Position numbers and translations under genes: made by a program | In this document: in pieces, positions 37,940-44,283 of the stretch | Position numbering within the stretch: the stretch's first letter is position 1 | Layout: each line of letters opens with the position of its first letter | Notes under the pieces: model-generated | What the model was told of the DNA's origin: nothing | What the model saw: the letters and a program-made list of their open reading frames with translations, nothing else | Databases searched by the model: none | DNA from: an uncultured Bacteroidota bacterium | GTDB taxonomy: Bacteria; Bacteroidota; Bacteroidia; B-17B0; Aurantibacillaceae | Length of the DNA stretch: 64,000 bases | NCBI GenBank assembly: GCA_937873155.1 | Contig: CALMVZ010000011.1 | Location: 124,001 to 188,000, forward strand | Direction: 5' to 3'

Positions 37940-38539
37940 TTATAGTTCTAATTCTAATTGACCAGGCAATAACTGAAAACTCATTCTGTGAAGAGGAGTT
38001 GTACCGTGTACGCGTATACCATCGCGATGCAAACCTGTCGGATAACCCATGTTTGTTTCCCAACCATAAACAGGATATTGTTTCGCCGCTTCTTTCATGA
38101 AATCGTCACGGTAAGTTTTTGCGAGAATACTGGCGGCAGCAATGCTTAAAAATTTTGCATCACCTTTTATAATGCATTGATGCGGAATAGTTTTGTAGGG
38201 CTTGAAACGATTGCCATCTATCAATAACAATTCAGGCGTTGTGTGCAATTGATCAACCGCACGGTGCATTCCTAAAAATGACGCGTTCAATATATTTATT
38301 TCGTCGATCTTTGTATTTGAAACTTGTGCAACAGCAAATGCGAGTGCTTCTTTTTCGATGACCTCTCTTAATTCGTAACGGATCTTATCGGTAAGTTGTT
38401 TGCTGTCGTTGAGGATCTTGTTCTTATAGCCTTTCGGTAAAATAACAGCAGCAGCAAATACAGGGCCTGCTAAACACCCGCGGCCGGCTTCATCACAACC
38501 GGCTTCTATTTTAGTTTTATCGAAGTGAGTTTTTAACAT
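37940..38539 (-). CDS. rnhB: Ribonuclease HII
   Basis: 199 residues from the ATG at 38539. An in-frame start at 38572 would add eleven residues encoded by an intergenic palindrome and is unlikely. It removes ribonucleotides and RNA primers from DNA duplexes. Active-site motif CDEAGRGCLAGPV near residues 15-27 holds the first two acidic residues. LLIDGNRF supplies the third and SIAAASILAKTYRD the fourth region. Length is normal. It follows a peroxiredoxin gene on the same strand, but a repeat with terminator-like hairpins lies between them. Confidence 0.95.
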   Translation of the reverse strand: MLKTHFDKTKIEAGCDEAGRGCLAGPVFAAAVILPKGYKNKILNDSKQLTDKIRYELREVIEKEALAFAVAQVSNTKIDEINILNASFLGMHRAVDQLHTTPELLLIDGNRFKPYKTIPHQCIIKGDAKFLSIAAASILAKTYRDDFMKEAAKQYPVYGWETNMGYPTGLHRDGIRVHGTTPLHRMSFQLLPGQLELEL

Positions 38540-38550
38540 TTTTAACCTTG

Positions 38551-38591
38551 CCTGTCTGCCAGAGGCAGACACCCTCGCCTCTAGGAGAGGG
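38551..38591. repeat. Double palindrome overlapping the peroxiredoxin stop codon
   Basis: GTCTGCC-AGA-GGCAGAC (38554-38570) is a perfect hairpin. CCCTCGCCT pairs with AGGAGAGGG (38572-38591). The last codons of the peroxiredoxin gene and its TAG fall inside the second hairpin. Confidence 0.75.
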
Positions 38592-39069
38592 TGATTCCGT
38601 TCTCTAATTTATTTAATGCCCCTTTTATTGCATCAAAGTTCGGGACTTTTCCGGCGTCCTCTAAAACTTCAGCGTATTTAATTATTCCTTTTTTATCAAT
38701 AACGAAAGCCGAACGCTTTGCAACGCCTTTCATTCCCAAAATGAATTCAGAATATAACGAACCGTAGGCTTCCGACACTGTTTTATTCCAATCTGACAGC
38801 AATTCGAAATTCAAATTCAAACTCTCCTTGAATTTTTTCAGAACAAAATGTGAGTCGTTCGAGATCCCGAATACAAGAGCATTCACTTTGTTATAGAACT
38901 CCAGGTCATCGCGTGTAGCGCAGAGTTCAGCGGTACATGTACTCGTAAAAGCCAGTGGAAAGAACAACAATACTACATTCTTTCCTTTATGCTCTGATAG
39001 GGTGATGGTTTTCTTTTCCGTGTTAACCAGCTTAAAATCAGGCGCTTGATCATTTATTTGCAAACTCAT
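38581..39069 (-). CDS. Peroxiredoxin, AhpC/TSA family (BCP/AhpE-like)
   Basis: 162 residues, thioredoxin fold. It reduces hydrogen peroxide and organic peroxides. The peroxidatic motif reads AFTSTCTAELC (about residues 40-50), with the threonine and cysteine in the TxxC arrangement; the second cysteine five residues on could be the resolving one, as in some BCP enzymes. FFPLAF is the preceding strand. The C-terminal residues ENGITLS are encoded by an intergenic palindrome, so the end of the protein has been replaced or extended by repeat DNA. It is divergent from a second peroxiredoxin, suggesting shared oxidative-stress control. Confidence 0.9.
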   Translation of the reverse strand: MSLQINDQAPDFKLVNTEKKTITLSEHKGKNVVLLFFPLAFTSTCTAELCATRDDLEFYNKVNALVFGISNDSHFVLKKFKESLNLNFELLSDWNKTVSEAYGSLYSEFILGMKGVAKRSAFVIDKKGIIKYAEVLEDAGKVPNFDAIKGALNKLENGITLS

Positions 39070-39130
39070 ATCGAATTTTACTTAATATAGAATAAGGCGT
39101 AAATAATTTCTGTTTAAGCAAAGTAAGTGA

Positions 39131-39138
39131 TAATTTTG
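39131..39138 (+). promoter_or_regulatory. -7 box for the 2-Cys peroxiredoxin gene
   Basis: TAATTTTG fits TAnnTTTG and lies 35 bases before the ATG. No clear -33 TTTG is seen, as expected if an activator helps this promoter. Confidence 0.5.
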
Positions 39139-39173
39139 TAGTCTGTTTTATAAACTTAAAAACTCTTAATAAT

Positions 39174-39806
39174 ATGTCAACACTAGTAGGAAAAAAAGCC
39201 CCTTTGTTCAAAGCATCGGCGGTTCTTAACGGCGGAGAAATCGTTCAAAATTTTTCGTTAGAACAATACATCGGAAAAAAGCACGTGATATTTTTCTTTT
39301 ATCCAAAAGATTTTACATTCGTGTGCCCGACCGAATTACATGCTTTCCAGGAAAAGTTAGCGGAGTTCGAAAAACGTAATGTAGCAGTTGTTGCTTGCAG
39401 TACAGATACAGAACAAAGTCACTGGGGCTGGTTACAAATGCCAAAAGCAGCAGGTGGTATCAAAGGCATCACTTACCCGATCGTTGCTGATACTACAAAG
39501 ATCATTTCTTTGAACTACGGAACACTTTCAGGAGATTATGATGTAGATGAAGAAGGCAATTTAATTGCAACAGGGCCAATGATCGCATTCCGAGGATTAT
39601 ATTTAATTGATAAGAACGGCGTGGTTCGTCACCAATTAGTAAACGACCTGATGTTAGGACGTAACGTTGATGAAGCAATTCGCATTGTTGATGCATTACA
39701 ATTCAACGAAGAGAACGGCGAAGTTTGTCCGGCAAATTGGGTGAAAGGTAAAGAAGGGTTAAAAGCTAATCACGAAGGCATAGCTGATTATTTAGCGAAG
39801 CACTAA
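39174..39806 (+). CDS. Typical 2-Cys peroxiredoxin (AhpC/Prx1 group)
   Basis: 210 residues. The peroxidatic cysteine sits in FYPKDFTFVCPTEL (about residues 42-55) and the resolving cysteine in NGEVCPANW (about 180-188). Both are intact, so the enzyme should form the usual inter-subunit disulfide. Length and the motif LNYGTLSGDYDV fit the AhpC/Prx1 group. It probably detoxifies peroxides with a thioredoxin or AhpF partner, neither of which is in the window. A strong terminator follows, so it is monocistronic and divergent from the other peroxiredoxin. Confidence 0.95.
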   Translation: MSTLVGKKAPLFKASAVLNGGEIVQNFSLEQYIGKKHVIFFFYPKDFTFVCPTELHAFQEKLAEFEKRNVAVVACSTDTEQSHWGWLQMPKAAGGIKGITYPIVADTTKIISLNYGTLSGDYDVDEEGNLIATGPMIAFRGLYLIDKNGVVRHQLVNDLMLGRNVDEAIRIVDALQFNEENGEVCPANWVKGKEGLKANHEGIADYLAKH

Positions 39807-39828
39807 TAATAATTTTCTTTTTTAACAG

Positions 39829-39860
39829 GCCGCTCTGCTAAAACAGGGCGGCTTTTTATT
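39829..39860 (+). terminator. Rho-independent terminator after the 2-Cys peroxiredoxin
   Basis: GCCGCTCTG (39829-39837) pairs with CAGGGCGGC (39844-39852) with one G-U pair, followed by TTTTTATTTT. Confidence 0.9.
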
Positions 39861-40108
39861 TTCAATCACTTTTCTTAAAAAACACCATTTTATTTTTGTT
39901 TAAAATCTTTATCTGGTAGGCGTTGTTTTGCAGCATTCCATAAGCAGACCTTCCTGTTTTGCGTTTATCGCAAATCTTTTCCTTAAAATCTGCTAAACAG
40001 CCCGCATTTTGCGTTCCGCATAAAGTCTGGGTTTCGCGGGGCGCAAATCCATTTCCATGGCCCTTTCAACAGCGGTAGTTTTGCTTCATGAATTTTAATA
40101 TAAAACAA

Positions 40109-40741
40109 ATGAGAACGACCGCCATAGTTTTTTTACTTCTTGTTTTGTCACTTCAAAATAATTTGACCGCACAGAACATTAAAGCAGACTCTATCTTTTG
40201 GGATGACGGAAGAACGTCTATATTATCCCAGCTTGGTCCGATCTGGATATTAGTTAAACAAGGAAGTGATAAAAAAGACGTACGCATTGTTGAGATAAAA
40301 AAAGAAAAGGGCATTTTGGTCTATGAACAGGAAAAAACTTTACATGACATCGCAATTCACAATATAGAAAAGATACAACCCGGTAAACACCCGCTTAGTT
40401 CTATGTTGTTCTATCCGGATAACACGCCTTATATAAAAAGAGAATATTTTCGATTGGATGCTTTAGTGAATTACTCTGATTTTAAATACATCAGTGGAAT
40501 AGCGATCCGTTCAACTCAACCACAAGTTCAAAAACCCGAAATAAAAACAGAGATATTCGGCTGCGATACATTAATTGAAGAGAGCGGTCAGGTACGAGTG
40601 GTTAAAATAATTGAGGTCGATTCAAAATTCATCATTTACAAAACATCCGGAAGCGGTCCGAACTATGTAAAATGTACAAATAATGCCGGGATCACACGTT
40701 ATGTGAAGTGCATCACAGTAAACTTTATGAAACCAAAATGA
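40109..40741 (+). CDS. Hypothetical secreted protein
   Basis: 210 residues from the ATG at 40109. An earlier in-frame ATG at 40088 lies only four bases after a -7 box (TAGTTTTG, 40076-40083) and would be at or before the transcript start. Signal peptide about residues 1-22 (VFLLLVLSLQNNLTAQ). The mature part holds two copies of a short beta motif (DVRIVEIKKEKGILVYEQ and VRVVKIIEVDSKFIIYKT), suggesting an internal duplication. No known family. It precedes two other envelope proteins on the same strand. Confidence 0.7.
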   Translation: MRTTAIVFLLLVLSLQNNLTAQNIKADSIFWDDGRTSILSQLGPIWILVKQGSDKKDVRIVEIKKEKGILVYEQEKTLHDIAIHNIEKIQPGKHPLSSMLFYPDNTPYIKREYFRLDALVNYSDFKYISGIAIRSTQPQVQKPEIKTEIFGCDTLIEESGQVRVVKIIEVDSKFIIYKTSGSGPNYVKCTNNAGITRYVKCITVNFMKPK

Positions 40742-40813
40742 AGTAGAGCAAAGCGCACTTCATTACTTAAAAAAAACAAATATAAAATAATAAAAACCAA
40801 AAAAAACAAAACC

Positions 40814-41941
40814 ATGAAAACAAAAGCTACACTGGCAGCCATCCTTTTAGCAACAGGATTGTTTGCTCAAACCAAACCGAGTATCGCTGTTCTTAATATT
40901 GACAGCAAAGGAGTCGTTAATACTTCCGAAGAAATGGGCTATCTCGTGCGCCTGGAAGTTGAAAAAACAGAAGTTTATTCAGTAATGGATAAATACGAAG
41001 TAAGTGAGGTGGTAAAAGCAAATACTATCGATCTGAATTCGTGTTACTCAAAATCGTGCCTGGTAAATGCAGGTAAATTATTAAAGGTCGACAAAATGCT
41101 TAGCGGAAGTGTTGAACGATTTGAAGAAAAAGTGATCGTATCCATGCGCATCATTGATGTTGCAACAGGCACAATCGAAAAAAATGAAACTACCGAATAC
41201 CTTAATTTACCTGAGATCCAAAAAATGTTACGTGTGTCTGTGAAAAAGATAATGGGACAAGAACCTGATCCGATGATGGTAAAATTATTAGTCGATTATG
41301 ACGTGCCTGTTGAAAGTCCGAAGAATACATTACGTTTAAATGGTCCGCGTATGGGCTTTTCATCAACTCTTGGCAAAGCGGGAGAAATTCTTACCAATTC
41401 TGATAAAAGCAAAGGTGGATTTGATATGTTCCCTGTGAATTTTCAATTCGGCTGGCAGCAAGAGATCCAATATATCAACTCGGGAAATTTCCAGGCTCTG
41501 ATCGAGAATATATTTTTAGTAGGCGGGTTAGAGAGCGGTAAATTCCTTCCATCCTATACACCATTACTTGGTTTCCGTTTTGGAAAAGGTGCCTGGGAAT
41601 TTGGTTTTGGCCCTACTTTCCGTTTAGTACAAAAAGCACAAGGCTTTTATGATACTAAAGGTTATCTGGGAGAAAAGAATGAATGGCATTTGAAGAATGA
41701 ATGGAACTCCTCTGATACAATTGCAGGAAAACCAACAACAAATCCTTATGCTATTGAAAGCAGATTAGACAGCAGGGGAAACACAGAAATTTCAACCGGA
41801 CTTGTGATCGCTGTTGGAAAAACATTCCGTTCAGGCTATTTGAATATTCCCGTTAATGTTTATGTTGCGCCGCGTAAAGACGGAACAACAGTTGGTGCTA
41901 TGATCGGTTTCAATATTCAGAAAAAGAAAAGGGTGCAATAA
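40814..41941 (+). CDS. Envelope protein with TolB/CsgG-like N-domain and outer-membrane-barrel-like C-terminus
   Basis: 375 residues. Signal peptide at 1-18 (ends LFAQ). Residues about 20-150 resemble the alpha/beta domain found in TolB-N and CsgG/LpoB-like proteins (PSIAVLNIDSKGVV; EVYSVMDKYEVSEVV; VDKMLSGSVERFEEKVIVSMRIIDVATG read in pieces). The C-terminal ~200 residues show alternating strands and end in VGAMIGFNIQKKKR, consistent with a barrel or beta-rich outer-membrane domain. Function unknown. The next gene starts three bases after its stop. Confidence 0.75.
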   Translation: MKTKATLAAILLATGLFAQTKPSIAVLNIDSKGVVNTSEEMGYLVRLEVEKTEVYSVMDKYEVSEVVKANTIDLNSCYSKSCLVNAGKLLKVDKMLSGSVERFEEKVIVSMRIIDVATGTIEKNETTEYLNLPEIQKMLRVSVKKIMGQEPDPMMVKLLVDYDVPVESPKNTLRLNGPRMGFSSTLGKAGEILTNSDKSKGGFDMFPVNFQFGWQQEIQYINSGNFQALIENIFLVGGLESGKFLPSYTPLLGFRFGKGAWEFGFGPTFRLVQKAQGFYDTKGYLGEKNEWHLKNEWNSSDTIAGKPTTNPYAIESRLDSRGNTEISTGLVIAVGKTFRSGYLNIPVNVYVAPRKDGTTVGAMIGFNIQKKKRVQ

Positions 41942-41944
41942 GTA

Positions 41945-42280
41945 ATGATCAAATATTTTATCGGGGCCATGTTATACCTGGCCATCAGCAACATTCGCGC
42001 GCAAAATGCAGTGAATGATTCCCTCGGCAACCCGCAAAGCAGTTCCGGGGGAATTGCGTATAACAGAATGGGAGATTGCACCATAAAAATGAAAGATGGA
42101 ACCCGCCTGATACATTGTGCAATCAAAGAACTAAAACCGCTTTATGTAATTTATGTGAAGAACCGCGTCATGCACGATATCATGAAAGATAAAGTGAAAT
42201 GCATTGTTCCGGAGAATGAAATTTTTGTTGTGTGGTTCGATGATAAGAATGTACCTATTGTGGGTTCACAATGTCCATAA
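41945..42280 (+). CDS. Small hypothetical secreted protein
   Basis: 111 residues with a signal peptide (FIGAMLYLAISNIRAQ, about residues 5-20). The mature part is about 90 residues with short strands (CTIKMKDGTRLIHCAIKELKP) and three cysteines. It lies three bases after the TolB/CsgG-like gene, so they share a transcript, and a bidirectional terminator follows. The strand pattern faintly recalls the repeat in the protein at 40.1 kb. No family recognised. Confidence 0.65.
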   Translation: MIKYFIGAMLYLAISNIRAQNAVNDSLGNPQSSSGGIAYNRMGDCTIKMKDGTRLIHCAIKELKPLYVIYVKNRVMHDIMKDKVKCIVPENEIFVVWFDDKNVPIVGSQCP

Positions 42281-42284
42281 AAAA

Positions 42285-42308
42285 ATCCCTTCCTAGCCCG
42301 GAAGGGAT
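42285..42308. terminator. Bidirectional terminator between convergent genes
   Basis: ATCCCTTCC (42285-42293) pairs perfectly with GGAAGGGAT (42300-42308). A runs precede it and T/A-rich sequence follows, serving both the plus-strand gene ending at 42280 and the minus-strand gene ending at 42330. Confidence 0.85.
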
Positions 42309-42329
42309 CTAAATTATATTTTGGTAAAA

Positions 42330-42797
42330 TTAATTTACTTGCCCATAATCTTTCGAAGCGAGCAGATCTCCTTTTTCATCCCACTGATTCCACACACCGG
42401 TTTTTTCTCCGTCTTTGTAGGTCATTTCGAAACGTTTTTTTCCGGCATCATCCCATACTAACCAGGTACCGTCTTTTTTTCCGGCTTTATAAGCAGCTAA
42501 TCCGATCATTATTCCTGATTCATTGTAACGGATCCATTTTCCTGATTTAAGGCCGCTCTCGAAGTTTCCGGTTTCCATTAATTTTCCTGAAGCATAATAA
42601 TATCTTGCTTCGCCGTTAATTTGTCCTTCCTTAACTTCGATCATGGATTTTTTAGTTCCGTTCTCATTAGTTTCAAGAATTCCTGTATATAAAGAACCAT
42701 CTGCATTCGCATAAAGGCCTTTGTCGTTTTGTTTTACCTGCGAGACAGCGAATTGCGCTATGACGAAAAATAACAGGGAGATGATCAGTTTTTTCAT
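42330..42797 (-). CDS. Secreted MORN-repeat protein
   Basis: 155 residues. Signal peptide at 1-19 (ends FAVSQ). Five or so MORN-type repeats follow, each with a Y.(S/D)GK....(W/G) pattern (GEARYYYASGKLMETGNFES; SGKWIRYNESGIMIGLAAYK; KDGTWLVWDDAGKKRFEMTY). Such proteins are often labelled YwqK-like antitoxins, but this one is exported and no toxin is adjacent. A -7 box (TAATTTTG on the minus strand, 42862-42855) lies about 58 bases upstream. A role in envelope or surface binding is possible; nothing more can be said. Confidence 0.8.
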   Translation of the reverse strand: MKKLIISLLFFVIAQFAVSQVKQNDKGLYANADGSLYTGILETNENGTKKSMIEVKEGQINGEARYYYASGKLMETGNFESGLKSGKWIRYNESGIMIGLAAYKAGKKDGTWLVWDDAGKKRFEMTYKDGEKTGVWNQWDEKGDLLASKDYGQVN

Positions 42798-42952
42798 AGG
42801 ACTCGGTTTTAGATTGTTAAACGAATCAAATTTGTAATAGATTCATTTCTAATACAAAATTATGAAATTTGAAGAGGGATAACGTTCAAATAATACAGAA
42901 ATAACATCAAGTATACATATACTTAACATTAAATTTACATTCAGGTGATCTT

Positions 42953-43273
42953 TTATTGGATCGGGCTTAAACTTATATCTGTATTAAAGCCTAAATCGTT
43001 GGTTTTGAGCTTTGCCTGCTCGTAACCTACAACATTTGCTTCAATATCTTGCTTCGCGTCTGCGCTAACTGATAAAATGTATTTTCCGTTCAGATCAGTA
43101 TAACAATAAGTGTTTGTTCCTTTTACTTCTACCTTAACCCCGGTTAAAGCTTCACCAGTAACTTTATCAATCACTTTACCGCATAATACTTTTTTACCCT
43201 TATCGCTATTAGAGGCGTTTACGGTTGTGAGTCCTAAGAATAATGTAACCAGTATGATTATTGCGTGTTTCAT
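42953..43273 (-). CDS. Small secreted carboxypeptidase-regulatory-like (CarboxypepD_reg) protein
   Basis: 106 residues from the ATG at 43273; a TTG at 43294 would lie upstream of the -7 box. Signal peptide about 1-20 (AIIILVTLFLGLTTVNAS). The rest is one transthyretin-like beta sandwich: CGKVIDKVTGEALTGVKVEVKG, then YCYTDLNGKYILSV. The same fold forms the N-terminus of SusC/TonB receptors, but here it stands alone. Possible half-sites of the phosphate-type operator lie upstream in the right phase, so it may belong to that regulon. Confidence 0.8.
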   Translation of the reverse strand: MKHAIIILVTLFLGLTTVNASNSDKGKKVLCGKVIDKVTGEALTGVKVEVKGTNTYCYTDLNGKYILSVSADAKQDIEANVVGYEQAKLKTNDLGFNTDISLSPIQ

Positions 43274-43283
43274 TTTACTGATA

Positions 43284-43338
43284 CAAAGCAACAAACTTTG
43301 TATATAGTTACAATTAAGTCGCCATTACGAAATTGTTA
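43284..43338 (-). promoter_or_regulatory. Weaker candidate for the 11-bp phased operator, minus strand
   Basis: On the minus strand, TAAC, TAAT and TAAT begin at 43338, 43327 and 43316. A degenerate fourth site (ATAT) at 43305 lies 18 bases before TTTG (43287-43284). The phase agrees with the five stronger arrays, but the ATG is only about ten bases beyond the box. Confidence 0.45.
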
Positions 43339-43444
43339 AGGGTTAAGAACATTGAGTTAATATTAGCTTAACATTCTTCGTAAGCCATAACTTTCTGAAA
43401 GCGCGTGTCATGGTGATCCCGATAGCTACCTGGATGCCGAACCA

Positions 43445-44128
43445 CTAAAATTCAAACTTATACCCTACGCCTTTTACGGTTTTTATATTGTCTTCTCCTA
43501 ATTTTTCCCGGAGTTTACGAATATGTACATCAATAGTACGGTCTCCAACAACAACCTCATCGCCCCAGATCCTTTCCAGGATAAATTCGCGGGTAAAAAC
43601 TTTGCCGGGTTTTGAAACTAAAAGTTCCAATAATTTAAATTCTTTTTTAGGCAGCATTATTTCTTTGCCCGATTTAAATACAAGGTATTTTTCCAGGTCG
43701 ATCTTTAATTCACCGAACTCCTGTACCTTTTCAACTTTTGGTGTATTATTACCTACTCTTCTTAATAATGCTTTAATACGGCTGATGAATACACGCGGTT
43801 TAATTGGTTTGGTTATGTAATCATCCGCTCCGGAATCAAATCCTGCAATTTGTGTATAGTCTTCGCTACGTGCGCTTAAAAACACAATTAATAAATTAGA
43901 TAGTTCTTTGTTTTCGCGCATGATCCGGCAGGTCTCAATGCCATCCATCTCCGGCATCATTACATCGAGGACAATTAATTGCGGCTTATGTTTTTTTGCC
44001 AAGGCAATTCCATCATGGCCATTAAGTGCAGTGTAAACTTCGTAACCTTCTTTTTTCAGATTGTAGGACAGGAAATTTAGAATATCCTCTTCATCATCTA
44101 CCAATAATATTCTGTTAGTATCACTCAT
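43445..44128 (-). CDS. OmpR/PhoB-family response regulator
   Basis: 227 residues. The receiver domain has D11-D12, phosphoacceptor D55, S85 and K107 (YITKPIKP), so phosphorylation chemistry is intact. The winged-helix output domain covers about 130-227 (LPKKEFKLLELLVSKPGKVFTREFILERIWG in pieces; RTIDVHIRKLREKLG; KTVKGVGYKFE). It is divergent from the TonB receptor gene, whose promoter carries tandem 11-bp-spaced half-sites, the type of array bound by PhoB-like dimers. It is the best candidate in the window for the protein that reads those sites. No cognate kinase is adjacent. Confidence 0.93.
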   Translation of the reverse strand: MSDTNRILLVDDEEDILNFLSYNLKKEGYEVYTALNGHDGIALAKKHKPQLIVLDVMMPEMDGIETCRIMRENKELSNLLIVFLSARSEDYTQIAGFDSGADDYITKPIKPRVFISRIKALLRRVGNNTPKVEKVQEFGELKIDLEKYLVFKSGKEIMLPKKEFKLLELLVSKPGKVFTREFILERIWGDEVVVGDRTIDVHIRKLREKLGEDNIKTVKGVGYKFEF

Positions 44129-44210
44129 AATTGTCAGCTAAAGTATGGCAATTATTAACCGCAGATGTTAAATTAACTTTAAATAATATTCTTTACTTAT
44201 GTCTCACATT

Positions 44211-44265
44211 TAACCTTCTGTTAACATTAAAATTAAGATATCCTTAAATACGAAGCCGTCTTTTG
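44211..44265 (+). promoter_or_regulatory. Phased operator array and -7 box of the TonB-dependent receptor gene
   Basis: Half-sites TAAC, TAAC, TTAA and TTAA start at 44211, 44222, 44233 and 44244, exactly 11 apart. TTTG of the -7 region (GTCTTTTG, 44258-44265) starts 18 bases after the last. There is no -33 TTTG, which suits activator-dependent transcription. Confidence 0.7.
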
Positions 44266-44283
44266 TGTTTTAATTATTGGCCC

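Noticed and set aside
38540-38572. Longer N-terminus of RNase HII
   Set aside because: The extra residues are encoded by a palindromic repeat, and the ATG at 38539 gives the normal family length.
42330-42797. YwqK-type antitoxin of a toxin-antitoxin system
   Set aside because: The protein has a signal peptide and no toxin-like neighbour; MORN repeats alone do not show this role.
42902-42949. TAAC/TTAC sites with 11-bp spacing (42924, 42935) between two minus-strand genes
   Set aside because: They point towards the plus strand, where no gene starts, and lack an in-phase -7 TTTG. AT-rich intergenic DNA can give such pairs by chance.
44129-44180. Autoregulation of the PhoB-like gene by the same operator
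   Set aside because: Minus-strand TTAA sites upstream of 44128 are about two to three bases out of phase with the nearest TTTA, so I do not claim it.
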